Below are positions 1 through 10,908 of a stretch of 52,440 nt of DNA, piece by piece (positions within the stretch are counted from its first letter, which is position 1; each line of letters begins with the position of its first letter). A program made the translations under genes and the position numbers. The notes under the pieces are model-generated. The model was not told the DNA's origin. It searched no databases and saw only the letters and a program-made list of their open reading frames with translations. The stretch is from positions 549,990-602,429 of the forward strand of contig BFEA01000556.1 in NCBI GenBank assembly GCA_003427395.1, read 5' to 3'. This stretch comes from Chara braunii. Its lineage: Eukaryota > Streptophyta > Charophyceae > Charales > Characeae.

Positions 1-504
1 CAGCAGCGCAGCTCGGCTATGGCTGCGTGCTCCTTCCCTGCTCGCCCGTGAGAGCGTAGGCGCCAGCCAGCAAATAGCGCAGCAGCGCTTGCGCAACATG
101 CAGCCAGCACCCAAATGCCGAATGAGGAGGCAGCCCTTTGCTTTATCGAAGTGGCCTGCCTGCGTCCGGTCCCAGGAAGCTTCCAGTAGGCCCCGGTAGC
201 CTGAGGCCCAGCACGTCGAGAACAGGCCTTGGGCCTGAGGTAGTTGCATGTGCCCAACTGCCTTTGGCCTGTGTTNGGCCCAGTACCCGTATCCAGCCCA
301 GGGCCTGCTGCACATACGTTCACACTGGCGGCCCAGGGCCTGGGTTCACTCAACCAACTGGCGCCGCGCAACTGCCTGAATTTCCCTGAGTTGCGTGGTG
401 GCCAGAATAGGGCCCTGAGGGCCTCGTCGAGCCTGCCTTCACTTAGGGCGGCCGACGGTCTGCAAAATGGGGCCTATAGGGCTCATAGAGGCAATGGCCT
501 CGCA
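1..504 (-). mobile_element. Right-hand part of an LTR of the element C family
   Basis: This segment aligns base for base, with scattered differences, with the outer half of both LTRs of element C (up to 18032 and 25881). It ends in the same CTCGCA, which read on the minus strand is the TGCGAG start of the LTR. The sequence after 504 does not match the polypurine tract found inside the 3' LTR of C. It is therefore either the outer end of a 5' LTR whose element lies off the left edge, or a solo LTR. One undetermined base lies at 276. Confidence 0.85.
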
Positions 505-1439
505 ATCTCTCGTTCATCCCAAGGCCTTGGGTCCTGGGGCTGGTACTGCAGGGCCTGGATGTCCGTTAAGCTGAGCTGGGTAAATGCTCCCCGTAATTAT
601 CTGCATACCAGGCAGACTGTGAGGACCCCGCTTCCTTTTCTGAGTTTTATAATCAATTTGACAATATGAGGTCGTAGGCCATGGGGAACAAAAGAAGAAA
701 AAAAGGCCATGGATGCATTGGGAAAACCTTCAAATTTGTGTGCAATCTGTGGTCCTGAACCTCGCTGCTTCACAAGTACTGATCCTTGGATACATACTTA
801 AAAAAAATCCAGCAATCCAATTAGAATGCTCAGAACTGATCAATCCAGGAAGCCAATTTGAGCTGAAAACAGATGCAAAGTGAGTGGCTTGGCGCATTCT
901 TCTGTCTCATTAATGAAAGACGTAAGATGTGTCGCGTAATCTCTCTGGAGCAGCTCTGCTTGACTTGCAGAGAACTCTTTTGCTCTGTCTGCTGGACTGA
1001 CAGAGCCTGACTGTTGGCTTTCTACTAAGTTTCTAGACCTTGGGTTGCCAACAATTTTCCTGACACTTGGACTTTGGATTTCTGTGATGTGAGAGGTTCA
1101 TTTGATACCAGGGGTAGTTGCGATGTCCAGGGGTCTTGGTCAGCCATTTGTCGAGGGCGGAAGACAATCGAGTGGTCAACCGTGGACTGCTGCAGGTCCA
1201 AAGAGGGTCGGAGCGGGGGTAGGTCGCGCTGCCCTGTTGCCTAGCAAGTTGGGGGTGTGAGACCAGGTCTAGGTCTGGGAGAATGAGCACGACAGCTAGG
1301 TCGGGTTTCGGATAGCCAATAGCATTATTTGAAACGTATGGTTTGGTAGAAGTAAGATTTGAATTAGCTCGTCTGATTCATCTTCTCAACCGAAGCTGGG
1401 TAAGGACTTCGGAATCTTCTTATGTAATCTTATCAGGGG
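505..1439. other. No gene recognised
   Basis: I see no convincing coding frame, RNA gene or mobile-element hallmark here. The open frames on both strands are short and have no motif or splice context I can defend. Confidence 0.5.
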
Positions 1440-1475
1440 CGCTGGGCCCGGTTCCCAGCGCGTGCTGCTCCCCAC
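1440..1475 (+). repeat. Solo MITE terminus related to the 28-kb MITE
   Basis: The segment starts CGCTGGGCCCGGTT and ends GTGCTGCTCCCCAC. It matches the left terminal repeat of the foldback element at 27995-28180 (CGCTGGACCCG, then GTGATGCTCCCCAC) in order and spacing. No inverted partner is visible nearby; a T-run follows at 1496-1515. This is probably a truncated copy. Confidence 0.5.
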
Positions 1476-1806
1476 GATAATAAACCAGATCCTTCTTTTT
1501 TTTTTTTTTTTTTTTCCTGACCCTGGGGACTCAGAATGGACTTTGGACAGTGTACCCTTAAGCTACTGAGCTCGCAACTACTAGACGTGGCCCTAGGACC
1601 TTCCAGCATGAATTTTGTTCCCCAAACCTTTGTACTTGGCTGAGATGCATGATCCGAAGCTGCCCTCGCATTGTCGGTCTTGTCCATGGGAAAGCATCTT
1701 CTCTTGTACACAACATCCAAAATCATATGTGGCAGGACATTGAGGAAACCGACGTCATGAAGTGCCAACAGCATCAGAAGTGATCATGGCAGCGGTGGAC
1801 AAGTGA

Positions 1807-1916
1807 ACCGGACAGGTACAGACACCAGAAACCGGATTTCCCGGTTTCATCCGAACGTCCGGATTTCCGGTATTTTCTGGTTAATCCGGACAAGTCCGGA
1901 TCCCTATCCGGATGGG
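1807..1916. repeat. Cluster of CCGG/TCCGGA motifs
   Basis: About ten CCGG or CCGGA occurrences in both orientations lie within about 110 bases, including palindromic TCCGGA copies. Such clusters occur as subterminal repeats of hAT- or CACTA-type DNA transposons. No transposase or paired terminus is seen, so the assignment is open. Confidence 0.35.
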
Positions 1917-1957
1917 TATACATGTCCAGATAAAAAAAAACAACAAGATGCATGTCC

Positions 1958-2291
1958 GGAGGTTATAGCGAGTACATGACAGCAACCAAGATGAGGGGCA
2001 GGTGGGCGAAGACGTGGAGGAGCAGCGGGAGGAGGGCAAAGGCGTGGACGGGAAGGAGCGGGAGGAGGATGAAGAAGAGGAACATGACGACAAAGATCCG
2101 AAAAACAAAGAAGAAAAAGGGTGCCACGTGGCATGAGCAGGGAAGGGAGTGGGGGAGGTTATAGCAAGTACATGACGACGACCAAGACGAGGAGGAGGAG
2201 GAGGAGGAGGAGGAGGAGGAGGAGGAGCGGCGGATGGAGGAGCAGAAAGGAGGAAGACCATCACAAGAAAATGACGAGAGAGGGATAGAGC

Positions 2292-2347
<56 letters not shown>
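1958..2347. repeat. Direct repeat followed by GGA and GA microsatellites
   Basis: A roughly 40-base sequence beginning GGAGGTTATAGC at 1958 recurs at 2154 with a few differences. A (GGA)n tract covers about 2188-2226 and a (GA)n tract about 2294-2347. The long open frames here are products of the simple repeats. Confidence 0.85.
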
Positions 2348-2349
<2 letters not shown>

Positions 2350-2695
2350 GCTTGCGCTGCTCCTTGCTGGGCTCCTCGCGCTGCCTTCGCTGCACCCACT
2401 GCCAACCCTCCTGCGCCTGCTCCGCGTCTGCTCCTTGCCTGCTATGGCCGCCTCGTTGCCCTGCTTCTTCCTCCCTCTGACGATGGCGGTAGCAGCGGGC
2501 ATGCAAGCTTGAACGCTGTCGTGGGAGGGGGGCCGGCCGAACTCGCAAGGCGGGAGGATGAATTCTAAGACTGCGCCCACTACGAGGTCGCCACCACGCA
2601 AGGACCGACATTCAAACGGGCAGAAAACATAGAAGGAAGAAAACTTCCCACAAGCAAAAACAAAAAATTCTGGCCCTACCGGATGCCTATGAATC

Positions 2696-2717
2696 CCCCG
2701 CGGTCATGACCGCGGGG
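2696..2717. repeat. Perfect 22-bp palindrome
   Basis: CCCCGCGGTCA is followed directly by its exact reverse complement. A half-site with the same CCCCGCGGT start lies downstream at about 2761. Function is unknown. Confidence 0.8.
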
Positions 2718-2837
2718 TCAATCTCGGATTGCGGTCGGGATGCTGACTGCAGGCCATGGCCCCCGCGGTTGGGTGCGGCCGAGAATTTCACATATTTAAA
2801 AAATGTAGATTTAATGGACCAAAAAAAAAAACAAAAA

Positions 2838-2878
2838 ATATGGGGTTGTAGGGTTTGAAAATACCTACAACCCTATAT
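2838..2878. repeat. Imperfect 15-bp-stem hairpin
   Basis: The left arm 2838-2852 (ATATGGGGTTGTAGG) pairs with 2864-2878 (CCTACAACCCTATAT) with one G-T, across an 11-base loop. It lies in AT-rich non-coding DNA and could be a small foldback element. Confidence 0.6.
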
Positions 2879-2987
2879 GTTTTGTTTTAAATTATGACGT
2901 GTTTTTTTTTTTTTTTAATAGAATACGAAAAAACAAATATTTTAATCAAAAGAAACGTAATTAAAAAAAGGATTTTTTTTATTTTTC

Positions 2988-2993
2988 GTGTGT

Positions 2994-3031
<38 letters not shown>
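2988..3031. repeat. (TG)n microsatellite
   Basis: An almost pure TG dinucleotide tract. Confidence 0.95.
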
Positions 3032-3033
<2 letters not shown>

Positions 3034-3159
3034 ATGTGCGGGGGCGAAGGGCGACCCCTTCCCAAAAATCAATCAATCAAGCAAGCAATCAATCAAAAAT
3101 GCAATCAGACTCACTTTCTTCTCCGCTTTGCACGCATATAAACAGATGGTGATTCACAT

Positions 3160-4080
3160 TGGTGCATAGCGCCCAACTCAAAGCTCAGAGATATGGAAAC
3201 CAAGAACACAGTTCGGATGCAAACTCGCTTCAACAGGCTATGGTGCACCAGCACCTATACATCCCAACTCTCGTCACTGTGTCCAACACCACTGTTCGCT
3301 CACACCTCGACTCTGGATCATCCTGGATATCCCACACGCAACCCACTGTACACTCGCACACTCGCACACGCCACTCTCTCTCCTATCAGCTATGGCGGTT
3401 ATGGCCGCTGCCTACCCTATTGCTATGGCTAAGCTTCCTTCTCGCCCACTTCGTCTTCGGACCTACTGCAGACCACCTCGCACAAGTCGCTGTAGCAGGG
3501 CTTCCGCATGGCTTACGCAGGAATGAATCCATGGCTGGGCGCTGCCTCTTGATTTATACTTCTGTAACTCGTTGGTCTGCCCCTCTCCACCAGGCCTATG
3601 GTGCACACAGTCCCTTATGGTACTTGCTTAACTGGACTGGGACTGCTGGACCGGTACCGCTGACTGCATGGGTTTGCACTGCCAACTCAATGCAGTCGCA
3701 CTGCCGACTTAATGCAGCTGGGCTCACCACTTGCCCACTTGCCTCTGACTAAAACGTGAGGCAGCTTCGAAAGACCACTTCCGGACCGAAAGTCTGTGGA
3801 CTTGGCCTTTCGAGTACTGTAGCAGCTACGACCTTGACCTTTCAGGATTCCTACAGCTACGACCTCTACAGGGCTGTGACACTGACTCCTACTTGACAGA
3901 TCTACAGATCGAACCCCTACCATTACACAATACTACGACAGACAACAAAAACTCTCAAAACACAGGTCACGGGCTCAAACACTCGGGGTCGACACTGATA
4001 CTGTACACAGGTAAAGTGAGGACTAGGGATCAAGCCCTGCGACCTGCATCCGCTACTGCTAACAGGTGAATACCGTTTCA
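3160..4080 (-). mobile_element. Probable 3' LTR of element A
   Basis: The edge at 4080 is supported: read on the minus strand, a purine tract (GGCCGGCGGGAG) is followed at once by TGAAACGG, as expected for a polypurine tract joined to an LTR starting with TG. The other edge near 3160 is only a guess from the change to simple sequence, because no second LTR copy is present for comparison. Open frames on the plus strand inside it have no recognisable motif. Confidence 0.45.
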
Positions 4081-4092
4081 CTCCCGCCGGCC
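4081..4092 (-). other. Polypurine tract of element A
   Basis: GGCCGGCGGGAG on the minus strand lies directly before the presumed LTR start and 26 bases past the pol stop codon. This is the normal place for plus-strand priming. Confidence 0.5.
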
Positions 4093-4118
4093 TAAATTCG
4101 AGGTCCTCCGAGAATAGC

Positions 4119-5831
4119 TCAGTCTAAGGCAGGACCTTTTCCCTTCCTTTCTCTCTCGTAGGCTCTCACTATGTCGGGAGCTGATTCTAGAAGTTCAGTC
4201 CTAGTAAACCAGCGATCGTCCTCGGGTTCCTGATACAGAAATCGAACCTTGTACTGTTTCTGTGGACGACCTCTACCTCCTGTTCTGAATACGTCTTCAC
4301 TTACAATGCTGTCAATGCCGTACCTTTCGTCCATGTCTGGGGGGATCATGGATCTTCTGGATGGAAACTGTTGACTTGTGACAAAGGGCAACAACTTTGA
4401 CGCATGAAACACGGGGTAGGTGTGGAGGTGTGCTGGGATCTCTACTGTGTAGGACGGCCCATCCTCTCCGCCCTTAACTTCTAGAACTGGCCACGGTCCT
4501 CTATACGGGGGCAATAGCTTCTGCGAGATGTTATTCTCGGGCGCAAACTCTTTAGACTTGACCCAGACTAAGTCGCCTACTCGAAACTGCGATGGGCGAT
4601 GGTGCTTATTGGCTTGCTCTATCATTCTATGTTGGGCTTTCGTGAGGTTCTCTACAACGGTAGCTAACTCCTTTTCATGTTGTAATGCAAACTCCCTAGT
4701 ATCGGGCGGTAGCCTGTGAATCTGATCCCGGTTAAGTCCCTCAGACGGTCTGCGTGGTCTAAAGGACTTGTGCAACTCGTTGGGAGTGTGACAAGTAGAC
4801 AAGTGTACGATGTTATTGTACGCACTGGCTACTTTGGGCAACATCTCATCCCAATTGATCTGATCCAGTCTAATGTACATACGCAGGACTTGTTGCAGGA
4901 TCTTGTTCATCTGTTCAGTCTGACCGTTAGTCTCTGGATAACGGCCAGATGACATCAACAACTTGGAGCCATAGACTATCATCAACTGCTGCCAGTTCTG
5001 ACTAGTGAACCGGGTGTCTCTATCACTAACTATGGACAGTGGAATCCCGTGTTCACTGACCCAATGATCAAAGAACTTCTGAATAACTAACTTTGTACGT
5101 GCCTCTGAGGGCAAAGGAACAAAAACAACATATTTACTGAATCTATCAACTATTACCATGACTTGGCTCTTGCCATGCCTACTCTTGACATGGGTGTCCA
5201 TAAAGTCAATGGACACTGAGTCTCCTGGCTGATCAGGAATAGGCAAGGGTATGAGAAGACCTAGAGAGGCACGCGTAGAGGTCTTATTTCTCTGGCAGAC
5301 CTTACAACTGCAAACATACTCTATGCAGTCGGCCTTCATCCCAGGCCATATGTACGCGCGCATGAGGTTAGCTAGAGTCTTTTGCCAACCAAAATGTCCC
5401 TCGGTATCGTGGCATTCCCCTAGGGTCAAACTACGGATCTCCTCACTGCTAGGAACGCACAATTGGTCAACTACGTTAATCTTTTCGAATATCAGCCCAT
5501 CAGTAGTGCGGTAGTCTGGTTCGGATTCTGGGGCCTCCTTTACTCTCTTGAGGAGGTCACCATACATAGGGTCATGCGCATACGCCTCTCTAACTTTTTG
5601 TTGCACGTCTCTCCTTATATCTAGATAATGAACTATCGCTCCAAAGTAGTCATCTCTCCTGCTCAGAATGTCCGCAAATACATTATACTTCCCTTTGACT
5701 GGCTTAAGCTCAAAGTCATATTGGTCTAACTCTGCGGCCCACCTAGTAAGCTTAGGTGTCATCTTGGTCTGCGTCTTCAGCCACCTTAATATCTCGTGGT
5801 CTGAGTAGACTTTGAAGTGCCTCCCAAGCAA
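4119..5831 (-). pseudogene. pol: Element A pol: RNase H end, integrase, chromodomain
   Basis: An open frame of 570 codons covers the C-terminal part of pol. It begins with the end of RNase H (YSDHEILRWL, then ADILSRR). The integrase follows, with a zinc-binding region HDTEGH ... CKVC, and D,D,E catalytic residues in DFMD, SDRDTRFTS and NGQTEQMN. After the integrase come a GDLVWVKSK region and a chromodomain-like tail (QYKVRFLYQEPEDDRWFT) of the kind that targets chromoviruses to chromatin. The catalytic residues are intact, but upstream this frame is cut from the rest of pol by a TAG at 5859-5861, so no full polyprotein can be made. Family membership is secure; activity is not expected. Confidence 0.9.
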
Positions 5832-5858
5832 GTGGTGCTTCCAGTGTTCTAATGCTTG

Positions 5859-6380
5859 CTAGAGAGCGTAGAGTTCCCTCTCATAGGTAGATGTCGCTAC
5901 CTTCTCTGAAGGCATCCTAGCAGACATAAACTCTACGGGTCTATATCCGTTGCCATCGTCTTGCTGTAATACAACACCTATACCATACTGGCTCGCATCA
6001 GTCGTGACGACAAAAGATAATGACGGATCGGCTACCTTAAGGACCGGGTACTCTATCAATGCCTTCTTCAATTTCCTCATGGCAGACGTGTAGTCCTTGT
6101 CCCACTTCTAGATTGTTTCTTTCTTCAACAACCTGCGAAGGGGTGCAGCGATGGTGGAGAAGTTTCTCACAAACTTCCTGTAATAGTTAGCTAGGCATAA
6201 GAACGACCGCAACTCTGTCAACGTGCGGGGTGTAGGCCAATCTCTAATCGCTGCGATCTTACTATCTTCTGGTTTGATGTTGTCTCCGTCTAAGACATGG
6301 CCTAAATACAGAAGTTGGGTTTTTGCCCATTCGCACTTCTTTGCATTGATCTTGAAGTTGGCCTCTCTAAGCTTCCCCAA
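5859..6380 (-). pseudogene. pol: Element A pol: end of RT and RNase H
   Basis: Two in-order fragments join the reverse transcriptase to the integrase part. The frame 6108-6380 carries the RT thumb/connection sequence (KKCEWAKTQLLYLGH, LTELRSFLCLANYYRKF). The frame 5859-6080 carries RNase H with TTDASQYGIG and STYERELYAL, which hold two of its acidic residues. They are divided by TAG at 6108-6110, where related sequences continue without a stop, and the second ends in TAG at 5859-5861 within the ERELYAL helix. The break from the RT frame upstream is a one-base gain in a run of four C (plus strand 6375-6378). Confidence 0.85.
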
Positions 6381-7530
6381 AGACCTGCCTTAGATGACCC
6401 TCATGTTTCTGGAGGTGCCTACTGAACACTAGAATGTCATCTAAGTAGACTACTACAAACCTGTCTAACCACAGCCTAAGCAAGTCATTCATACAACGCT
6501 GAAAAGTTGTTGGCGGGTTGGTTAGTCCAAAGGGCATAACTATAAACTCGTAGTGTCCATATCTAGTCCGGAATGCGGTCTTATACTGATCATCATGATG
6601 GACCTCTATCTGATGATATCCGGACTTCAAGTCTATCTTTGAAAAATACTTGCAGGCCTGCACCCGATCTAAAAGATCATCTATAAGGGGCAATGGCTCC
6701 GCGTTCTTCACGGTGATAGCATTGAGACCCCCATAGTCAATGCACATTCTAAGCTCTCCCTCCTTCTTTGGGACAAATAGAACAGGTGTTCCAAATAGAG
6801 ACGAACTGGGCCTAATCCAACCCTTCTCTAGGAGTTCATCTAACTGCTTGCGCAGCTCCTCCAATTCCCGCGGGGACATCCTATACACTGCTCCTTTAGG
6901 AGTCTTGCTGCCAGGTTCGATCTCAATGCGATGCTGGATGGGCTGCAGGACTACCCCTGTAGGCGGCTTAGCTAGATCTTTGTACTCTTCCAACAACTTG
7001 GCAATGGCGAGATCTATGGGTTTTTTCTCTTTAGGCTCAGTAACTGGCCTAACATAGGCTACAAAAACCTGTTCTTCTAGTTGCTCCTTCTTCACTAACC
7101 TCGCGAACGCAGGAGCGCTAAGGCAGCAATGTGCCAGGGAGTTGTCTACTCCTGACACATGAAACACTCCTGATACATGAAACAGACGGGCAGTATTGAC
7201 CCCGCCTGACGGGCTAGGGAGCCTACACTCATGCTCTCTCAAATGGAGTGTGGCCCCGGCTGCCTCTCCCCAGTCCATTCCTAAGACTATATCGAAGGGA
7301 AGGCTGTCCTCTACGAGGAGAGTCAGGGAATGGAGAACTTTCTCCACTTTCCCATCTTTCTCTAAGCGAAAGTACGCCTGGACTCCATCTACGTAATCCT
7401 CTACTCGCATTGTGCGATTGCCTGCGAGGATACTCACTATGGGGTCCGTTAACTTCCGGACTTTTAGCCCCAACTTCAACTACTGCAGCGCCTTTCTACT
7501 AATATAGTTGTAAGTGGCCGCACTATCTAC
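6367..7530 (-). pseudogene. pol: Element A pol: protease remnant and reverse transcriptase
   Basis: The frame 6367-7479 encodes the protease-RT linker and the RT palm and fingers. RT motifs are [29 protein letters not shown] with its catalytic Asp, [14 protein letters not shown] and [12 protein letters not shown] with the YLDD pair. Just upstream, in the same frame but beyond a TAG at 7480-7482, lies the retropepsin active-site region DSAATYNYIS, where most relatives have DSGA. The similarity stops there at 7530. The frame ends in GEA because of an extra G before KLREANFK, which shifts the rest of pol. Confidence 0.88.
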
Positions 7531-8016
7531 TTTCCTCTGCGCCCAGACTGCCTATATGCTGTGGTAGGCGCGTGTGCGGCTCACTCTAGCCTGCGACTGG
7601 GCCCCGATATCTGTGTCCAGGCCCAATGCAGATGGGGCCTAGACTTTACAATTGCGCCCATCAGCCCAGGGCCGATATCTAGATTCAGATAGCAGGCCGG
7701 TTTCCCATTGGCACGCTGGGCCTCTACGACGACAACACTGCTTTTCGATTGGCCAGCGTCCAATGTGTGATGTGTCGGCCTCCCCTGGCTTGTGCCCAGG
7801 GCTCAACTGCTTCTGCAGGAGTCTGGGCTTCACGATGCACTCCAACCAACTGGCATGCTGCAACTGTTTGATACCCATTTCGCGAAATGTTGAAAGAAAG
7901 GCCTCTCGTGGATATTCTGGCCCGCCTTCACTTAGGGCGGGCATGAGGCTTGTTGGGGGCCTTAGCCCAGAACATATGCATGTCGGCAAGGCCCCAATGA
8001 GGGCTCAATCCTCACA
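7531..8016 (-). mobile_element. Element B 3' LTR, inner half missing
   Basis: This aligns with 15395-15902 of the 5' LTR. The outer end (minus-strand TGTGAGGATT) is present, but about 527 bases of the other end are gone and element A sequence begins at once. The shared bases at the junction are TTTCC, followed by CTGCGCCCAG. Confidence 0.88.
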
Positions 8017-8030
8017 TTCCATCCCCCCTA
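8017..8030 (-). other. Polypurine tract of element B
   Basis: TAGGGGGGATGGAA on the minus strand lies directly before the TG that starts the 3' LTR. This is the expected plus-strand priming site. Confidence 0.7.
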
Positions 8031-8053
8031 GCTTCGAAAGTCCGCTGAGATGC

Positions 8054-8649
8054 TTACTTTGCAGGTGCCTTCCCCTTTAACTTTCTTTCATATTCAGCCA
8101 CCACCTGAGGTGTTGTCTCAATCAGTTCCTCTCTGGTGAACCATCGATCTTCTTTCGAATCTGTGTGATGCCTGAATCTGACCCTGTATTCTCTCTTGGG
8201 TTTTGGAGGTCTCCCTCTACCCAGAGGTTTTGGAACAGGCATGTCTCTGTGTTCCAGAATGTCGTCGATATCCACGTGGTCGTCCATGGTTGGGGGCAAC
8301 ATTCCCCTGGATGGAAACCGAGCTGTCTCAGCGAAAGGTGCAAGCTTTGAGGCGTGGAAGACAGGGAAGTGAGCAGGTGACCAGGGATTCGAATAACGTA
8401 GGAGGGACCATCCAAATCATTCCCAACTACATCCAAGACTTCCCAAGGACCGAAATACTATGGCATTAGTTTACGAGAGATTCTGAATTCCTGTCTTAGT
8501 TTACTAGCCTTAACCCAGACACGTTCCCCTACCTGAAATGTGCACGGTCGACGATGTTTGTTCTCAGAAGCAATCATTGCTTCCTCAGATTTCTTGATAT
8601 GCTCGACAGCTTGCTGCAACAACTTCTCATACTGCACCTCGTATTCCAA
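8054..8649 (-). pseudogene. pol: Element B pol: integrase C-terminus and chromodomain
   Basis: The upper fragment (8458-8649) carries the helix after the integrase core and GERVWVKASKL. It ends at TAG 8458-8460 in KLMP-stop-YFGPWEV, where element C has Gln, a C-to-T change. The lower fragments (8122-8436 and 8054-8302) overlap in different frames, which marks a frameshift. The last one holds the chromodomain-like tail (DIDDILEHRD, then EYRVRFRHHTDSKEDRWFT) and runs to the element's stop at 8054. The product would bind the integrase complex to chromatin in an active relative. Confidence 0.85.
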
Positions 8650-8670
8650 GGTGCCAGGTGTTGCAGCAGG

Positions 8671-10149
8671 TCAGTTTTCAGGCAAGAGGAAGTCTAGAGC
8701 GGATCTAGGCTTCCATCCCAAGTGCAGCTGGTTAGGACTAACGCCGGCTGTGTTGTGCACACTGTTGTTGTACAGGCTGGCGATGAGAGGCAATTTCTCA
8801 TCCCAGTCATCCCGACTGGGCTTAATGTAGTGCCTCAACGGATGTTGCACAACTTTGTTCATTTGTTCGGACTGTCCGTTGGCTTCGGGATGATTCCCAG
8901 AAGTCATCTGAAGTTGACTGCCCATTTGCTCAGCAGTCTTCTTCCACAGCTCACTTGTGAAGCGGACATCTCTGTCACTAACGATTGACTTTGGCAGTCC
9001 AAAATCACGCACCCAGTTGTCCATAAACAACGTGATGACGTGCTTAGTCCTCGCAGTCTCCGACATGGCAATCAGTCTAGCATACTTGGTGAATCTGTCT
9101 ATGATGACAAAGATGTGCCTCTTGCCACTCCTGCTGGTTACCAGGGTGTCCATGAAATCCATGGAAACACTCGGTCCCCGACCAGCAGGAATGGGCAAGG
9201 GCTTCGGCAACCCAAGCGGTGCTTGAGTTCGCGGTTTGTCCCGCTGACAGACCTGGCAGGTCTCCACATACTTCTTTGCATCATCTAGCATACCGGGCCA
9301 CCAAAATCGTTGTACTAGATTGGCACTGGTCTTTTTGTAGCCAAAATGTCCAGTTGCATCATGACATTCACCTAAAAATAAACTACGCAAATTCTCACTA
9401 GATGGAACAACTAATCTTTCAATCCCAGCCTTTTTCAGAAAGAGCAACCCATCCACCATCACAAACTCTTCTTCTGTGCCCTTGTCTTTGACCTGCAGTT
9501 TGTGAATGATATCCATCGTGACAGGGTCTTCCCGATAGGCTTCCTCCAACGATCGAGTCACATCGTCAGAAATGCCGAATTCAGTGACTAAAGGCCCGAG
9601 GTAATCTGCCCCACGCGACAGTGTGTCAACAACCTTGTTATACTCCCCCTTCAAGTAATCGATTTTGAAGTCATATTGCTCTATGACTTCAATCCATCGC
9701 TTGAGGGCATCGGAGAGAACATGTTGTGTCTTTATCCACTTCAACGTCTGATGGTCAGTTCTCAAATAGAAGAACCTACCCAACAGAAAGTGCCTCCAAT
9801 GGATCAGTGACTTATACAAGGCGTAGAGTTCTCTCTCGTAGGTGGACTTTGCCAACTTTTTGGATGGCATCTTTTTGCTCATGTACTCAACCGGTCTCAA
9901 CTTTTTTGCATCCTGCTGAGCCAGCACTGCACCAATGCCATATTGGCTTGCGTCAGTGGTCACAATGAAAGGCTTCTGAGGATCGGGTACCATGAGAACC
10001 TCATGATTCATGAGGGCATGTTTCAATCGCTCGAAAGCAGCCTCACACTCATCACTCCACTCCCACAGTGTGTCAAGTCGAGTGAGATCAGTCAAAGGAG
10101 AGGCGATTGTAGAGTAATTCTTCATGAAGTTCCTATAGTAACCGCACAT
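8671..10149 (-). pseudogene. pol: Element B pol: RNase H and integrase
   Basis: A 492-codon open frame covers the RT connection, RNase H and the integrase core. RNase H residues are in TTDASQYGIG, STYERELYAL and RTDHQTLKW, with VVDTLSRG near its end. The integrase has HDATGH ... CQVCQRDK for zinc and DFMDTLV, SDRDVRFTS and NGQSEQMN for the D,D,E triad. It ends in a TGA at PEN-stop-PAATP, where element C reads on as PENQST. Upstream it is split from the RT by a TGA at 10192-10194. The domains are intact, but the polyprotein is broken on both sides. Confidence 0.88.
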
Positions 10150-10191
10150 TCCTAAGAAAGATATGACCTCAGTAACAGTCTGAGGTCGTGG

Positions 10192-10908
10192 TCAGTCCCT
10201 TATACTGGCCACCTTTGCATCTTCCGGCCTAATCCCTGCCGCGGATACTTCATAACCCAAGTACAAGATTCTAGTGCGTCCGAACTCGCATTTCTCTAAG
10301 TTGACCTTATACTTGTGCTGCCGCAGGAGTGAGAGAACAATCTCTAAATGTTGTGCATGCTCCTCGACAGACTTACTAAAGACAAGAATATCGTCAAGGT
10401 ACACGACGACAAACTTGTCCAAGTAGTCATGGAAGATCCTATTCATGGCGAGCTGGAATGTACCCAGCGCATTGCAAAGGCCAAAGGGCATCACCACAAA
10501 CTCGTACAGGTCGTACCTCGTCTGAAATGCGGTTTTGCGTTGATCCTCAGGTCTTATGGCAATTTGATGGTAGCCGGATTTTAAATTTATCTTGGTATAG
10601 TACTTACATCCCTGCACCCTATCCAATAGGTCGTCAATGCGTGGTAGAGGCTCAACGTTCTTCACAGTGATGGCATTGAGGCCTCTATAATCAATGCACA
10701 TCCTCAACGACCCCCCCTTCTTCGGTACAAATAACACTGGTGATCCGAAGGGTGAAGTACTAGGCCATATCCATCCCTTCTCTGTGAGCTCTTTCAGTTG
10801 TCGCCGAAGTTCGTCCAACTCGGTCGGAGCCATCCTATAGATCCTTCCCTTTGGGGTTTTACTCCCTGGAATGATTTCTATGGCGTGGACAATCTCCCTA
10901 TCTACGAC
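10192..10908 (-). pseudogene. pol: Element B pol: reverse transcriptase, catalytic Asp changed
   Basis: This is a 213-codon RT frame with [33 protein letters not shown] and [13 protein letters not shown]. The first catalytic aspartate is lost: the motif reads YTKINLKSGYHQ where A and C have KID, a GAT-to-AAT change. The frame ends at TGA 10192-10194 in SIRD-stop, where relatives have Trp (TGG). It is preceded by another TGA at 10909 (EEPT-stop; Gly in C). Even with the stops ignored, this enzyme should be inactive. Confidence 0.88.

Larger units (their letters stand above)
3160..7530 (-). mobile_element. Element A: truncated Ty3/gypsy chromovirus
   Basis: In minus-strand order this element carries a protease remnant, reverse transcriptase, RNase H, integrase with chromodomain, a polypurine tract and a probable 3' LTR. 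Gag, the PBS and the 5' LTR are absent: the sequence changes at 7530 into the LTR of element B, inside the protease. Its pol clearly differs from the closely related pair B and C, so it is another family. It is dead, with TAG stops at 5859-5861, 6108-6110 and 7480-7482 and a frameshift near 6375. The low-coordinate boundary is not resolved. Confidence 0.8.

Noticed and set aside
1433-1774. Minus-strand open frame starting MLLALHDVGFLNV
   Set aside because: Its first half looks protein-like, but it runs into the T-run and a MITE relic, and no splice signals or homology could be shown.
1881-2611. Long overlapping open frames rich in Ser/Leu or Glu/Arg
   Set aside because: They are translations of (GA)n and (GGA)n tracts on both strands, with no domain outside the repeats.
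3159-3752. Plus-strand open frame of 197 codons
   Set aside because: It lies inside the probable LTR of element A, opposite to the element, and shows no domain.
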